The notes: generated from the letters alone by a model not told the origin. Shown: positions 16,837-28,893, counted from the first letter of the stretch. The stretch: DNA of 64,000 nt from Arenibaculum pallidiluteum (GCF_017355985.1 NZ_JAFIQU010000001.1:124001-188000); one strand, 5' to 3'. Made by a program: numbers and translations.

Positions 16837-16873
16837 AGGCCGGGCGGTCGGCGGGGCCCTTAGCGGTGGCCCG

Positions 16874-17515
16874 TCATCGGGCGGCCCAGAGCAGGCCGCG
16901 GTGCAGGATCGTGCGCATCTCGTGATGCTGGAATTCGCTCGCCACGTGGCCGAGCGAGCTGTAGAACACGCGGCCCTCGCCGTGGCGGCGCTTCCACACC
17001 ACGGGCATCACGACCCCCTTGATCCAGGGCGCGTGCTCGCCCGAGAAGGTCGTCGTCGCGAGGACCTCGTTCGACGGGTCGACATGCATGTAGTACTGCT
17101 CGGACGTGTAGTCGAAGTCCGACAGCCCCGCCATGACCGGATCGTCGGGACGCGTGATGTTGACCCGGTAGTCGATGATGTTGCCGGGATGGGCGACCCA
17201 CTGGCCGCCGACCATGAACTGGTAGGCGACGGCATCACGGAACGCGTCGCCCATGCCCCCGTGATAGCCCCCGAGCCCGACGCCGTTCTGGACGGCCCGG
17301 GTCAGGTTGTCGAGCTCCTCCTTCTCGATCTTCCACATCGTGCAGATCGGGACGATCAGGCTCATATCCGCGATGGCCGGGTCGGCGAAGGCCTCGGTCG
17401 TGTTCTCCACATAGACCTTGAATCCTTCCTGCTCGAGCATCCCGGCGACGATCCTCGCCCCCTGCTCGGGCTCGTGGCCGCTCCACCCGCCCCAGACGAT
17501 CAAGGCTTCCCGCAT
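16874..17515 (-). CDS. ThuA-like domain protein
   Basis: 213 residues of the ThuA fold (class I glutamine-amidotransferase-like; PF06283). Motifs: [18 protein letters not shown] near the start, the glycine-rich [32 protein letters not shown], and the end [26 protein letters not shown]. ThuA in Sinorhizobium works with the dehydrogenase ThuB in breaking down trehalose and related disaccharides, via 3-keto sugars. Here it lies 44 bases downstream of a ThuB-type dehydrogenase on the same strand. AAGGAGGAG precedes the ATG. The sugar used is not known. Confidence 0.85.
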   Translation of the reverse strand: MREALIVWGGWSGHEPEQGARIVAGMLEQEGFKVYVENTTEAFADPAIADMSLIVPICTMWKIEKEELDNLTRAVQNGVGLGGYHGGMGDAFRDAVAYQFMVGGQWVAHPGNIIDYRVNITRPDDPVMAGLSDFDYTSEQYYMHVDPSNEVLATTTFSGEHAPWIKGVVMPVVWKRRHGEGRVFYSSLGHVASEFQHHEMRTILHRGLLWAAR

Positions 17516-17559
17516 GATCTCCTCCTTCTTCCTACCGGGCCGGCGTTCAGTGACGGCGT

Positions 17560-18657
17560 TCAGTCGAGCGCGCCTGCGGCAAGTCCGGTCGGCAGCATGG
17601 CCGGCCGCGCCGGGCGGCTTTCGATGGCGATATGGGATCCCGTCTCCGAGGATCGCTGGAACGCCTCCATGACCTCGAGCACGTGGAAGGCGAGCTCGCC
17701 GCTGGCCCGGTGCGCCCGGCCCGAGCGGAGCGCATGCGCCATGTCGGCGACCCCGATTATCCGGTAGTTCCCGTCGGCATAGGCATGCTCGGTCTCGATG
17801 GCACGCCACTCGCCCCCGGGTTCCGCCAGCTCGATGGTGCCGCCGAAGCGGTTCGGGTCCGGAACCAGCATGGACCCGGCGGTCCCGTAGAGCTCGATGG
17901 GCGCATGCCGGTGCTTGGGTACGTCGAAGCTCGTGACGATGGTGACCACGGCACCCGAGACGAACTCCATGGTCCCTGCCACATGGGTCGGCACCTCGAC
18001 CGGGATCATGGTGCCCTTCAGCGGCTCGCTGGTGACGAGCCGCTCGCTTCGGGGCCGCGACACGATCCCGGAGACCCGGGCCACGGGCCCCAGCAGGTTC
18101 ACGAGATCGGTGATGTAGTAGGGTCCCATGTCCAGCATGGGCCCGCCACCCGCGAGATAGTAGAAGCCGGGATTCGGGTGCCATCGCTCGTGCCCCGGGC
18201 ACATGAAGAACGCGGTTCCCGCCACCGGTGTGCCGATCGCGCCCTCGTCCACGAGCTTGCGGCAGGTCTGGTGCGCGCCGCCCAGGAAGGTATCGGGCGC
18301 GCAGCCGACGCGCAGCCCTCGCTGCGCCGCATGGGCAAGCAGCTCGCGCGCCTCGCGGATCGCGATACCCAGCGGCTTCTCGGAATGGACGTGCTTGCCG
18401 GCCGCGAGGCAGCGGTGGCCGACCTCCACATGGGCCTTCGGGATCGTCAGGTTCACGACGATCTCGACCGAGGGGTCGGCCAGCAGCGCATCCACCGTCA
18501 CGGCCGGCACGCCGAATTCCGTCGCCCGCGCCTCGGCCGCGGCCGGGGCGATATCGGCGAGGCCCCGAATGGCGAGAATCGGGAAGCCCGCGGCCGCCTT
18601 CAGATAGGCCGCGCTGATGTTGCCGCAGCCGATGATCCCGATGCCAACCCGCTCCAT
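17560..18657 (-). CDS. Gfo/Idh/MocA family sugar dehydrogenase (ThuB-like position)
   Basis: 365 residues. N-terminal Rossmann motif [17 protein letters not shown] and the family's SEKPLGIAI with the conserved Lys, then the C-terminal beta-sheet domain ([22 protein letters not shown]). These enzymes oxidise or reduce sugars and inositols with NAD(P), often at C3. Placed between the ThuA-like gene and the ROK regulator, it is the likely first or second catabolic enzyme for the sugar brought in by the divergent ABC importer. GGGAGGAAGGCG precedes the ATG. Confidence 0.9.
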   Translation of the reverse strand: MERVGIGIIGCGNISAAYLKAAAGFPILAIRGLADIAPAAAEARATEFGVPAVTVDALLADPSVEIVVNLTIPKAHVEVGHRCLAAGKHVHSEKPLGIAIREARELLAHAAQRGLRVGCAPDTFLGGAHQTCRKLVDEGAIGTPVAGTAFFMCPGHERWHPNPGFYYLAGGGPMLDMGPYYITDLVNLLGPVARVSGIVSRPRSERLVTSEPLKGTMIPVEVPTHVAGTMEFVSGAVVTIVTSFDVPKHRHAPIELYGTAGSMLVPDPNRFGGTIELAEPGGEWRAIETEHAYADGNYRIIGVADMAHALRSGRAHRASGELAFHVLEVMEAFQRSSETGSHIAIESRPARPAMLPTGLAAGALD

Positions 18658-18688
18658 CGCCTTCCTCCCTCGATCCGTTGGCCGCGGC

Positions 18689-19909
18689 TCAGCGGCGTTC
18701 CGCCGGCCCGGTGGTTCCCCAGGGCGAGCCGTAGAGCTCGCGCAGCATCATGGCGGCGGCGCCGCGCGCCCAGGTCGTCTCTTCCCAGCCCTGCACCACG
18801 ATCTCCGCGATGTCGCCGAGGCCGGGGGGCGTCAGGCGCGGGATCGTCTCGCGCAGCGGCCGCAGCAGGGCCTCGCCCCCTTCCAGCACGGTGCCGGCCA
18901 GGATCACCCGCGGTGGCGCGAAGAGCGCGACGAGATTGGCGACTGCGAAGCCAAGCGCCTCGCCCGCCGCGGCGGCAACCGTCGCCGCCTCCCGGTCTCC
19001 GCCCTCGACCCGCTCGCGCAACCGCGCCATTAGCCGGCGCAGGGACGGCGGCGCCCCCTCGCCGTCCCGGCGCAGCCGGTCGTGCAGCTTCGCGGCGATG
19101 GCGGCGCCAGAGGCGACCGCGCTCAACCGCTCGATGCCGGCCCGCTCGGCATCGTGCTGCTGGACCAGCAGGTCCCCCAGGTCCGGGCTGAGGCCGCTGG
19201 CGCCCCGGAAGATCTCGCCGCGATGCATGATGCCGAGCCCCAGGCTGTGCTCGATGCTGACGACCATGAAGTCGTCGAGCCCGCGACCATGACCGAACCA
19301 GTGCTCGGCCAGCGTCACCAGGTTCACGTCTGTATCGAGCAGCACCGGAATGCCGAGACGTTCCGACAGCGCGGGGCCGAAGGCGACGTCGCGCTCGCCG
19401 AACAGCGGGCTCTGCCGGCACAGGCCGGCGGACTGCACGATCAGCCCCGGAAGGCCCAGGCACAGGCCTGCGATGCGCGCCATGGGAAGGTCGGCATCGG
19501 CCACGCAACGCCGGACCCCGTCCTCGACGAGATCGGCGATGACTGGAATGGGCTGCCGGTCGATGCGGATCGGAAGCGTGAGGCTCTCCAGGATGTCGGC
19601 GCGGAAATTTGTGACGGCCACCGTGATCTGGTCGGGCGCCAGCTTCACTCCGACGACGAAGGCCGCCTCGGGATTCAGCTCCAGCATGACCCTGGGCCGT
19701 CCGCGCGCGGGGTCGCGAACCGCCCCCTCCTGCCGCGGCATGATCAGCGCGTCGTCGATCAGCGCTCCGGTGATTGCCGAGACGGTGGTCGGGCTCAGCT
19801 GAAGGCGCTCGCAGATCTCCACGCGCGAAATCGGGCCGTACCGCCGGATCACGTCCATCACGTGGAAGCGGTTGATGGCGCGCATCAGCTCGGGATCGGC
19901 GGTCTTCAT
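18689..19909 (-). CDS. ROK-family transcriptional regulator lacking the zinc motif
   Basis: 406 residues: an N-terminal winged helix-turn-helix (about 10-65, RRYGPISRVEICERLQLSPTTVSAITG) and a ROK sugar-kinase-fold domain (VVGVKLAPDQITVAV, LLDTDVNLVTLAEHWFG, SIEHSLGLGIMHRGEIFRG). It probably represses the divergent ABC operon and its own operon and releases on binding the sugar. Odd point: the usual C-x-C-G-x-x-G-C-x-E zinc site after the GELGH block is missing; that region reads SPDLGDLLVQQHDAERAG. So it is not a kinase and its fold is stabilised differently, as in some degenerate ROK regulators. Confidence 0.9.
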   Translation of the reverse strand: MKTADPELMRAINRFHVMDVIRRYGPISRVEICERLQLSPTTVSAITGALIDDALIMPRQEGAVRDPARGRPRVMLELNPEAAFVVGVKLAPDQITVAVTNFRADILESLTLPIRIDRQPIPVIADLVEDGVRRCVADADLPMARIAGLCLGLPGLIVQSAGLCRQSPLFGERDVAFGPALSERLGIPVLLDTDVNLVTLAEHWFGHGRGLDDFMVVSIEHSLGLGIMHRGEIFRGASGLSPDLGDLLVQQHDAERAGIERLSAVASGAAIAAKLHDRLRRDGEGAPPSLRRLMARLRERVEGGDREAATVAAAAGEALGFAVANLVALFAPPRVILAGTVLEGGEALLRPLRETIPRLTPPGLGDIAEIVVQGWEETTWARGAAAMMLRELYGSPWGTTGPAERR

Positions 19910-19944
19910 CGCATCCGGTGCTTTCCCGGCATCCTGCCCGCCGG

Positions 19945-20016
19945 TTTATTCAAGGCTCAGGATTTAATGAACCCACATCCGGGCGACGTCAATGCGCAAA
20001 GCTCTGGCAAGGCGCA
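19945..20016. promoter_or_regulatory. Candidate operators of the ROK regulator
   Basis: In the divergent gap a near-direct repeat TTTATTCAA (19945-19953) and TTTAATGAA (19963-19971) forms a small A+T island. Further on, TGCGC (19993-19997) and GCGCA (20012-20016) form an inverted pair 14 bases apart. Either could bind the regulator; neither is proven. Confidence 0.3.
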
Positions 20017-20044
20017 CGGTCATTGCGGTAGCACCCCAGGACTA

Positions 20045-20074
20045 TTGACAGCCGTTGCGCCTTGCCCGCAGACT
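20045..20074 (+). promoter_or_regulatory. Promoter of the sugar ABC operon
   Basis: Perfect -35 TTGACA, 18-base spacer, -10 CAGACT, 56 bases ahead of the binding-protein ATG. The -10 is weak, which fits a regulated promoter. Confidence 0.45.
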
Positions 20075-20130
20075 TTTGTGTGCGGCACGTAAAAAATATC
20101 CGGCACAGCCCGGGCCGCGGGAGGAAAACA

Positions 20131-21426
20131 ATGCACATGTCCAAGCTCGGAAGAGGACTCCGGCTCGCGGCCCGCTGCGTTGCGGGCACTGCCGTCATCA
20201 GCGGCCTCGCCCTCTCCTCGGCGGCGGCCCAGACCAAGGTGCGCTGGCTTCACGTCGAGCAGAACCCGCTCGTCGTGGAATACTGGAAGGAGGTCGCCCA
20301 GGACTTCGAGAAGGCCAATCCGGGCACCACCATCGAGATGCAGTTCCTGGAGAACGAATCCTTCAAGGCCAAGCTGCCGACGCTGCTGCAATCGGCCGAC
20401 GCGCCGCACCTGTTCTACAGCTGGGCCGGCGGCGTGATGCGCGCCCAGGTCGACGCCGGCGCGGTCAAGGACATCACGAAGGAGATGTCCGGCGAATGGA
20501 TGGACGGGCTGAACCCCAGCGCGGCCAAGGCCTTCAATCACAAGGGCAAGTTCTGGGGGGCGCCCGAGCGCATGACCCGGATCGAGTTCTTCTACAACAA
20601 GGCTCTGTTCCGCAAGGCCGGCGTCGATGCCGGGCAAATCAGGACCTGGAACGATTTCCTGAAGGCCGTCGAGACCATCAAGAAGGCCGGGATCACGCCG
20701 ATCGCCGTAGGCGGCGGCGAGAAGTGGCCGGTCCATTTCTACTGGGTCTATCTCGCCATCCGGCAGGGCGGCCAGGCGGCCTTCCAGGAGGCCACCAGCG
20801 GCAAGGGCGACGGCTTCGCCGGCCCGACCTTCGTCAAGGCCGGACAGCTCTTCAAGCAGCTCGCGGACCTGGAGCCGTTCCAGCCCGGCTGGCAAGGCAC
20901 CATGTGGCCGGCGACGCTGGGGGCTTTCGGCGATGGTCGAGCCGCCATGGTACTGAGCTTCAGCGGCACGACCCCGGTCCTGCAGCGCCGCAATTCGGCC
21001 AGCGGCCAGGGCATCCCCGACGAGGAGCTCGGCACCTTCAGCTTCCCGGTCGTCGAAGGCGGCAAGGGCCTGCCCACCGACACGATGGGCGGCATCAACG
21101 GCTGGCTGGTCGGCCGGAACGCCCCCAAGGAGGCCGTAGACTTCCTGCGCTTCCTGACCCGGGCCGAGAACCAGCGCAAGATGGGCGCGCGGAACCTCTA
21201 CATCCCCATTGCCAAGGGGGCTGACGCCGCGATCACCAGCCCGCTGCTGAAGGCCTCGGCCGAAGGGCTCGCCGCATCCACGTACCATCAGAACTTCTAC
21301 GACCAGGATCTCGGCCCGGCGGTCGGTCGCGTCGTCAACGACACGACGACCGATCTGGCCGCAGGACACCTGACGCCGGAGCAGGCGGCCCGCGCCATCC
21401 AGGACGCCTGGGAGCTGGAGCGCTGA
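20131..21426 (+). CDS. ABC sugar transporter, substrate-binding protein
   Basis: 431 residues of the family 1 extracellular solute-binding proteins. Signal peptide with basic start and a cut after SSAAA (before QTKVRWLHVE). Periplasmic sugar-binding fold: EYWKEVAQDFEKANPGTTI, VKDITKEMSGEWMDG, WGAPERMTRIEFFYNKALFRKAG and WNDFLKAVETIKKAGITPIAVG. The ATG was chosen for GGGAGGAAAACA right upstream; the in-frame extension before it is not part of the gene. First gene of a four-gene importer, divergent from the ROK regulator. Confidence 0.95.
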   Translation: MHMSKLGRGLRLAARCVAGTAVISGLALSSAAAQTKVRWLHVEQNPLVVEYWKEVAQDFEKANPGTTIEMQFLENESFKAKLPTLLQSADAPHLFYSWAGGVMRAQVDAGAVKDITKEMSGEWMDGLNPSAAKAFNHKGKFWGAPERMTRIEFFYNKALFRKAGVDAGQIRTWNDFLKAVETIKKAGITPIAVGGGEKWPVHFYWVYLAIRQGGQAAFQEATSGKGDGFAGPTFVKAGQLFKQLADLEPFQPGWQGTMWPATLGAFGDGRAAMVLSFSGTTPVLQRRNSASGQGIPDEELGTFSFPVVEGGKGLPTDTMGGINGWLVGRNAPKEAVDFLRFLTRAENQRKMGARNLYIPIAKGADAAITSPLLKASAEGLAASTYHQNFYDQDLGPAVGRVVNDTTTDLAAGHLTPEQAARAIQDAWELER

Positions 21427-21486
21427 CAGCAGCCGTCGCGCCGCCGGGCGCGACGGCACCCCTCGCCCGGCGGGAGGCCCGAGCCC

Positions 21487-22420
21487 ATGAGCAGCCTGCA
21501 CAGCGTACCGACGACCGCCGCCGCCGCGCCGACGCGGAGCCGCGGCGGCGCGCGGCGGAAGGGCCTGCGCCGCGGCGTCTGGCCGGTGCTGGTGCTCTTC
21601 CTGCCGCCTGCCTTCCTGCTCTTCACGATCTTCGTCGTCCTGCCCATCGGCGAGGCGGCCTGGTACAGCCTCTACGACTGGAGCGGCTATGGCGCGCCCG
21701 AGGTGTTCGTCGGGCTCAGGAACTACGAACTGCTGTTCCGCAACCCGGTGTTCCTGACAGCACTGAAGAACAACCTGCTGATCATCGCCGTCTCGGCGCT
21801 GGTCCAGCTTCCGCTGGCGCTTTGGCTGGCGACGCTGGTCTCGCACCGGATCCCGGGCGTGGTGGCGTTCCGCCTGGTGTTCTTTCTGCCCTACGTGCTG
21901 GCGGACGTGGCCGCAGGGCTGATCTGGCGCTTCGTCTACGACGGCGACTACGGCCTGCTTCCGGCGCTGGCGAGCCTGGTCGGGATGACGGCGCCCTACG
22001 TCCTCGCGGATCGGGACCTCGCGATCTACGCCGTGCTCGCCGTCGTGGTCTGGAAGTATTTCGGCTTCCACATGATGCTGTTCATCGCGGGGCTGCAGGC
22101 AATCGACCGCGAGATCTACGAGGCCGCCGAGATCGATGGCGCCTCGCGCCTCCAGCGGTTCCGGCGGATCACCCTGCCCCTGCTGGCGCCTACGATCCGC
22201 CTGTCGGTGTTCTTCTCGGTGATCGGGTCGCTGCAGCTCTTCGACATGATCATGCCGCTGACCGCGGGCGGGCCGTCGAACAGCAGCCAGACCATGGTCA
22301 CCTTCCTCTACAGCTTCGGGATCACCCGGATGAAGATCGGCTTCGGCAGCGCGGTCGGCGTGGTGCTGTTCTGCATCTGCGTGACCTTCGCCTTCTTCTA
22401 CCGCCGCGGGGTGATGCGCC

Positions 22421-22428
<8 letters not shown>
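21487..22428 (+). CDS. ABC sugar transporter permease (MalF/UgpA type)
   Basis: 313 residues, six transmembrane helices after a ~30-residue basic N-terminus. The inner-membrane-loop motif that meets the ATPase is EAAEIDGASRLQRFRRITLPLLAP. Start follows GGCGGGAGGCCC. Its end overlaps the second permease by 8 bases. Confidence 0.95.
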
Positions 22429-23312
<884 letters not shown>

Positions 23313-23342
23313 CCACAGCGGACGAAAGGCGGAGGGGAAGGA

Positions 23343-24509
<1,167 letters not shown>

Positions 24510-24533
24510 CGATACCTGGACCTGCGCCCGGGC

Positions 24534-24854
24534 TCAGGCCGTCATGTACTGGCGGCGCGCCTCGACCAGGCAATCGGCTGCATGGCGCTCGACGCGGTGC
24601 CGGCTGATGTCGATTCCCGCCCGCTCCAGGTCGGAGCACACCCGCGTGATCAGGGCCTGGTCGCTGCCTGGCGTCAGCTCGCCGTCCACGAGCGTGCGGG
24701 CATAGGCCTCGGCCTCGTCGCCGTGCATCTCCATCAGATGGGCAGCCCAAAGCCCGAGCAGCCTCGAGCGCCGCGCCAGGACCTTGAACTGAAGCTCCTC
24801 ATCGTGCTGGAACTTGGCCTCGAAGGCCTGCTCGCGCTCGTCGAACGTACTCAT
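24534..24854 (-). CDS. DUF1476 protein (ATP synthase zeta-subunit type)
   Basis: 106 residues. Starts MSTFDEREQAFEAKFQHDEELQFKV and continues ARRSRLLGLWAAHLMEMHGDEAEAYA, the full pattern of the alphaproteobacterial DUF1476 family. In Paracoccus the family member is the zeta subunit, which inhibits the F1-ATPase with its N-terminal segment. Start set at ATG; a TTG one codon upstream is also open. It stands alone, away from any atp genes in this window, as is usual for the family. Confidence 0.9.
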   Translation of the reverse strand: MSTFDEREQAFEAKFQHDEELQFKVLARRSRLLGLWAAHLMEMHGDEAEAYARTLVDGELTPGSDQALITRVCSDLERAGIDISRHRVERHAADCLVEARRQYMTA

Positions 24855-24958
24855 CAACAGCTCCGTTCGGTGTCGTCGGGCACGGGCCGCGAACGGCCCG
24901 CCTTCGTACCAGATTAATACGCGATGACCGCAGTCGTCACCGCGCGTCAGGAGGACTC

Positions 24959-25711
24959 ATGTGCAGCCTCGTCGTTCTCCGCCGGCCGGGCGATGCCTTC
25001 CCCGTGATCCTCGCGGCCAACCGGGACGAGATGGCCGGACGGCCCTGGCGCCCTCCGGCGCGCCACTGGGAGGATCGCCCCCATGTCTTCGGCGGATTCG
25101 ATGAGGCCGCGGGAGGAACCTGGCTGGCGATGAACGACGACGGGGTCGTTGCCGCCGTCCTGAACCGCCACGGCACGCTGGGGCCGGCGCCGGGAAAACG
25201 CTCGCGCGGGGAGCTCGTGCTCGATGCGCTCGACTACGCAGACGCGGCCGAGGCGGTCCGGGCGCTCGTCCATCTGGACCCGAATGCCTGGCGCCCCTTC
25301 AACCTCGTAATACTCGACGACCGCGACGCCTTCTGCGTGATTCACCGTGGCGAAGGGCCCATCGAGGCGCAGCCGCTGCCTCCGGGTCTAAGCATGATTA
25401 CCCATGCCGAGCCGAACGACGCCGGCGAGCCGCGCATCCGGATGCACCGGCCGCGCTTCGCCGCGGCGCCCGACCCGGATCCCGCGGCCGGCCGATGGGA
25501 CGCCTGGCAGGCGCTGCTGGCGAGCACCGAGCACGAGCCCGCCGCAGGGCCGCGCGGCGCGATGAGTTTCGCCACGCCCCAAGGATTCGGCACCAGCTCC
25601 TCGGCCCTGATCGCCCTTCCACCGCACGGCATCGCCGATGCGCGTCCGGTCTGGCTTTTCTGCGCGGGCCGGCCGGGCGATGCGCCGTGGACAACCCTGG
25701 ATCCCGCCTGA
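24959..25711 (+). CDS. NRDE family protein (TANGO2-like)
   Basis: 250 residues. Starts [11 protein letters not shown], with the invariant second-position Cys, then the family motif [22 protein letters not shown], the block [21 protein letters not shown] and [10 protein letters not shown]. The Ntn-hydrolase-like fold has been linked to haem or lipid handling in eukaryotes; the bacterial role is unknown. CAGGAGGACTC gives a strong start. Independent of purC, which follows after 110 bases. Confidence 0.9.
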   Translation: MCSLVVLRRPGDAFPVILAANRDEMAGRPWRPPARHWEDRPHVFGGFDEAAGGTWLAMNDDGVVAAVLNRHGTLGPAPGKRSRGELVLDALDYADAAEAVRALVHLDPNAWRPFNLVILDDRDAFCVIHRGEGPIEAQPLPPGLSMITHAEPNDAGEPRIRMHRPRFAAAPDPDPAAGRWDAWQALLASTEHEPAAGPRGAMSFATPQGFGTSSSALIALPPHGIADARPVWLFCAGRPGDAPWTTLDPA

Positions 25712-25730
25712 CCGGGCGCTGCCGCGCGCA

Positions 25731-25759
25731 TTGTGCATGCAGACGGCCCCTGCTATACA
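25731..25759 (+). promoter_or_regulatory. purC promoter
   Basis: TTGTGC, exactly 17 bases, TATACA: a good vegetative promoter 62 bases before the purC ATG. It should drive purC-purS and the overlapping reading into the glycosylase gene. Confidence 0.65.
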
Positions 25760-25821
25760 GCCGCGGAAGTTGCGGGCCGCCGCCACCCGCGGGAGGCCCG
25801 TTCGCACTGCGGAAGGCCGAG

Positions 25822-26583
25822 ATGACGAAGCGCCGGCGCATCTACGAAGGCAAGGCCAAGGTCCTGTTCGAGGGGCCCGAGCCCGGCACCATCGTCCAGT
25901 ACTTCAAGGACGACGCGACCGCCTTCAACGCCCAGAAGAAGGGCACCATCACCGGCAAGGGCGTCCTGAACAACAGGATATCCGAGTACCTGATGACGAA
26001 GCTGGGCGAGATCGGCGTCCCCACGCACTTCATCCGCCGGCTGAACATGCGCGAGCAGCTCGTGCGCGAGGTCGAGATCATCCCGATCGAGGTGGTGGTC
26101 CGGAACGTCGCCGCCGGCTCGATCTCGAAGCGCTTCGGCCTCGCCGAGGGCACGCCCCTGCCTCGCTCGGTCGTCGAGTTCTACTACAAGAACGACCAGC
26201 TCGGCGATCCCATGGTCTCCGAGGAGCACATCACGGCCTTCGGCTGGGCGAGCCCGCAGGACATCGACGAGGTCATGGCGCTGGCGCTGCGCGTCAACGA
26301 CTACCTGACCGGCCTGTTCCTGGGCGTCGGGCTGCGCCTGATCGACTTCAAGCTGGAGTTCGGCCGCCTCTTCGAGGAGGACCGCATGCGCATCGTCCTC
26401 GCCGACGAGATCAGCCCCGACAACTGCCGGCTGTGGGACGCGCGCACCAACGAGAAGCTGGACAAGGACCGCTTCCGCCAGGACCTTGGCAAGGTCGAGG
26501 AGGCGTACCAGGAGGTCGCCAAGCGGCTCGGCATCCTCCCCGACGGCCCCGGCGACCATGCCGCGCCCAAGATGATGCAGTGA
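25822..26583 (+). CDS. purC: Phosphoribosylaminoimidazole-succinocarboxamide synthase
   Basis: SAICAR synthetase, joins aspartate to CAIR in purine synthesis. 253 residues, the usual bacterial length. Motifs: [54 protein letters not shown] and [16 protein letters not shown]. The ATG follows GGAAGGCCGAG. purS follows 8 bases after the stop, so the two are co-transcribed. Confidence 0.97.
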   Translation: MTKRRRIYEGKAKVLFEGPEPGTIVQYFKDDATAFNAQKKGTITGKGVLNNRISEYLMTKLGEIGVPTHFIRRLNMREQLVREVEIIPIEVVVRNVAAGSISKRFGLAEGTPLPRSVVEFYYKNDQLGDPMVSEEHITAFGWASPQDIDEVMALALRVNDYLTGLFLGVGLRLIDFKLEFGRLFEEDRMRIVLADEISPDNCRLWDARTNEKLDKDRFRQDLGKVEEAYQEVAKRLGILPDGPGDHAAPKMMQ

Positions 26584-26591
26584 AGGGAACC

Positions 26592-26834
26592 ATGAAGGCG
26601 AAGGTCCACGTCACGCTGAAGAAGGGCGTTCTCGACCCGCAGGGCAAGGCCATCGGCAATGCGCTGCACTCCCTGGGCTTCGGGAATGTCGGCGAGGTCC
26701 GCCAGGGCAAGGTCATCGAGATAGAGCTGGCCGAGACCGACCGCTCGAAGGCCGAGGCCGCGGTCCGGACGATGTGCGAGAAGCTGCTCGCCAACACGGT
26801 GATCGAGGACTACGCGGTCGAGCTGGTGGGCTGA
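26592..26834 (+). CDS. purS: Phosphoribosylformylglycinamidine synthase subunit PurS
   Basis: 80-residue small subunit of the three-part FGAM synthase (PurS-PurQ-PurL) that carries ammonia from the glutaminase to the synthetase. Starts MKAKVHVTLKKGVLDPQGKAIGNAL and ends DYAVELVG, complete. AGGGAACC precedes the ATG. Its partners purQ and purL normally follow at once; here they are 5.4 kb away. Confidence 0.97.
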   Translation: MKAKVHVTLKKGVLDPQGKAIGNALHSLGFGNVGEVRQGKVIEIELAETDRSKAEAAVRTMCEKLLANTVIEDYAVELVG

Positions 26835-26848
26835 GCGCGGACGCGGCC

Positions 26849-27532
26849 ATGCGGCCGCCCGCACCTGACCTGCCCGCGCCCGATCTGGCCGACGGCGCCG
26901 CCCTCGACGAGGCCGGCGCCGTCGCGGCGCTGGTCGGCCGCGACCCCATGTTCCGGACGTGCATCGACGCGGCCGGGCCGCTGCCGCCCCTGGTCCTGCG
27001 CCCCCGGGGCTTCCCGGGCCTCGTCCACATCATCCTGGAGCAGCAGGTCTCGACGGCCGCGGCCCGCGCCATGTTCGCGAAGCTCGCGGCGCTGCTGCCC
27101 GGGCTCGCGCCCGGCGACTTCCTGACGCTCGACGATCCCGCGCTGAAGTCCTGTGGCTTCTCCCGGCCGAAGGCGGCCTATGCGCGCGGGCTTGCAACGG
27201 CGCTGATCGAGGGACGCCTGGACCTCGGCGCGCTGCACGCCGCGCCGGACGCGGCGGCCATGGCCGCGCTGACGTCGTTGAAGGGGTTCGGGCGGTGGAG
27301 CGCCGAATGCTACCTGCTCCTTCACCTCGGCCGCCCCGACCTCTGGCCTGCCGACGACCTGGCGGTGCAGCTCGGCGTGCAGGAGCTGCGCGGCCTGCCC
27401 CGCCGCCCGACGCGCCAGGAGCTCGACGCTCTGGCCGAGTCGTGGCGCCCCTACCGCAGCACCGCCGCCCGCCTGATCTGGCACTGGTACGTGAACGCCC
27501 GGCGCAGGACGCGGCCGGCACCGTCGGCATAA
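26849..27532 (+). CDS. DNA-3-methyladenine glycosylase II family (AlkA-like)
   Basis: 227 residues with a helix-hairpin-helix-GPD fold: GLVHIILEQQVSTAAARAMF, the hairpin LTSLKGFGRWSAECYLLLHLGRPDLWPADDLAV, with the catalytic Asp in PADDLAV. Removes alkylated bases from DNA. Only 14 bases after purS, so probably read from the purC promoter. Lacks the N-terminal transcription-factor part of Ada-AlkA fusions. Convergent with the MocR-type gene. Confidence 0.9.
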   Translation: MRPPAPDLPAPDLADGAALDEAGAVAALVGRDPMFRTCIDAAGPLPPLVLRPRGFPGLVHIILEQQVSTAAARAMFAKLAALLPGLAPGDFLTLDDPALKSCGFSRPKAAYARGLATALIEGRLDLGALHAAPDAAAMAALTSLKGFGRWSAECYLLLHLGRPDLWPADDLAVQLGVQELRGLPRRPTRQELDALAESWRPYRSTAARLIWHWYVNARRRTRPAPSA

Positions 27533-27548
27533 GCCAGCCGGGGCAGGA

Positions 27549-28886
27549 TCACTCGATGCCCGCGACGGTATCGGGATCGGATTCGGCGAGCCGCCGCAGC
27601 ACCCGCAGCGCCGTCGCCAGCACGTCGCCGCCGGGCGCCGACAACGCCACCCGCACCGCGTTCGGAGCATGCCCCTGGGCCATGGCGAAGGCGCCGGCCG
27701 GTGCGACAGCGATGCCGCGCCGGGCCGCGGCCGCGACATAGGCCTCGGCGCGCCAGGGCTCCGGCAGCTCGAGCCACAGGTGATAGGCGCGTGGATCGGC
27801 CTGCACCTGCAGACCCTGCAACTCGGCCCGGGCCAGAACCTGGCGCGCCGCCGCGTCCTCCCGCTTGGCGGTGGCCAGCCGCTCCGCGGTGCCGTCCGAC
27901 ATGCACCGCACGCCCAGGGCCAGAGGCAGGCCCGAGGCCGCCCAGCCTCCGGAACGGACCGCCGCCGCGACGGTCGGCACCAGCGCCGGCGGCGGCACCA
28001 CAAAGCCCAGAGCCATGCCAGGCGCCACGCGCTTCGACAGGCTGTCGACAAGGACCACCCGGTCGGGCGCGAGGGCCGTAAGGGGTGCCTCGTCCGCGAG
28101 AAAGGCGTTGATCGCGTCCTCGACGGCGACCAACCCGGTCGCGCCCAGCACCGCCGCGATCTCGGCCCTGCGCTGGGGCGGCATGGCGATGCCCAGCGGA
28201 TTGTGCAGCACCGGCTGCATGTAGACCGCCCTCAGCGGCGCCTGCCAGTGCGCCCGCGCCAGGGCGTCGGGCCGAAGCCCCTGCCCGTCTAGTGCGATCG
28301 GCACCAGCGTAATTCCGAGGCGCGCCGCGATCCCCTTCACCAGCGGGTAGGCCAGGGCCTCGACCCCCACCCGCTCGCCGGGCGGTGCCAGCGCAGCGAA
28401 TGCCGCCGCGATGGCGTGCCGTCCCTTCCCCGTGAACAGGATCTGCGCGGGATCCGGCGTCCAGCCGCCGCGCGCCAGGAACCGGGCGGTCGCGTGCCGT
28501 GCGGCCGCGGTTCCTACGGCGCCGATGGGCAGCAGCGCCTCGCCCAGTGCCGCCGGGCGGGCCATCGATGCCAGCAGCCGCGCCATCTCGGCCTCCTGCC
28601 CCGGCAGGACGGCGAAGTTCAGCTCCAGATCGACCGGCGCGCTCGCAGGTTCGGCAAGGATGGGGCCCGCCGGTGCCGGGGCAGCCCGCACGAAGGTGCC
28701 GCGCCCCGTCTCGCCGGAGACCAGGCCCCTCCGGACCAGCTCCGCATAGACGCGCGCGGCCGTCGAGGGCGCGATGCCGCGGCGGTATGCGAAATCGCGC
28801 TGCGGTGGCAGCCGGTCGCCCGGGCGCAGGCGCCCGGACGCGATGTCCTCCGCCAGCTCGTCGGCGACCAGCCTGAAGTCGGGCAT
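27549..28886 (-). CDS. MocR/PdxR-type regulator (GntR helix-turn-helix fused to aminotransferase domain)
   Basis: 445 residues. N-terminal GntR winged helix (about 1-70: ADELAEDIASGRLRPGDRLPPQRDFAYRRGIAPSTAARVYAEL) and a fold-type I PLP aminotransferase domain, with the PLP lysine in VDSLSKRVAPGMALGF and the substrate-phosphate Arg in RVALSAPGG near the end. Regulators of this kind respond to PLP or amino compounds. Divergent from a LysE-type exporter, with a three-half-site palindrome between them: it most likely controls that exporter. Confidence 0.92.
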   Translation of the reverse strand: MPDFRLVADELAEDIASGRLRPGDRLPPQRDFAYRRGIAPSTAARVYAELVRRGLVSGETGRGTFVRAAPAPAGPILAEPASAPVDLELNFAVLPGQEAEMARLLASMARPAALGEALLPIGAVGTAAARHATARFLARGGWTPDPAQILFTGKGRHAIAAAFAALAPPGERVGVEALAYPLVKGIAARLGITLVPIALDGQGLRPDALARAHWQAPLRAVYMQPVLHNPLGIAMPPQRRAEIAAVLGATGLVAVEDAINAFLADEAPLTALAPDRVVLVDSLSKRVAPGMALGFVVPPPALVPTVAAAVRSGGWAASGLPLALGVRCMSDGTAERLATAKREDAAARQVLARAELQGLQVQADPRAYHLWLELPEPWRAEAYVAAAARRGIAVAPAGAFAMAQGHAPNAVRVALSAPGGDVLATALRVLRRLAESDPDTVAGIE

Positions 28887-28893
28887 TCGCTGA

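Larger units (their letters stand above)
16533..16873. other. Gene-free gap between convergent purB and the ThuA-like gene
   Basis: 341 bases with no credible ORF. It holds a 14-base exact tandem repeat and a strong GC-rich hairpin, described separately, and nothing else I can assign. Confidence 0.6.
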
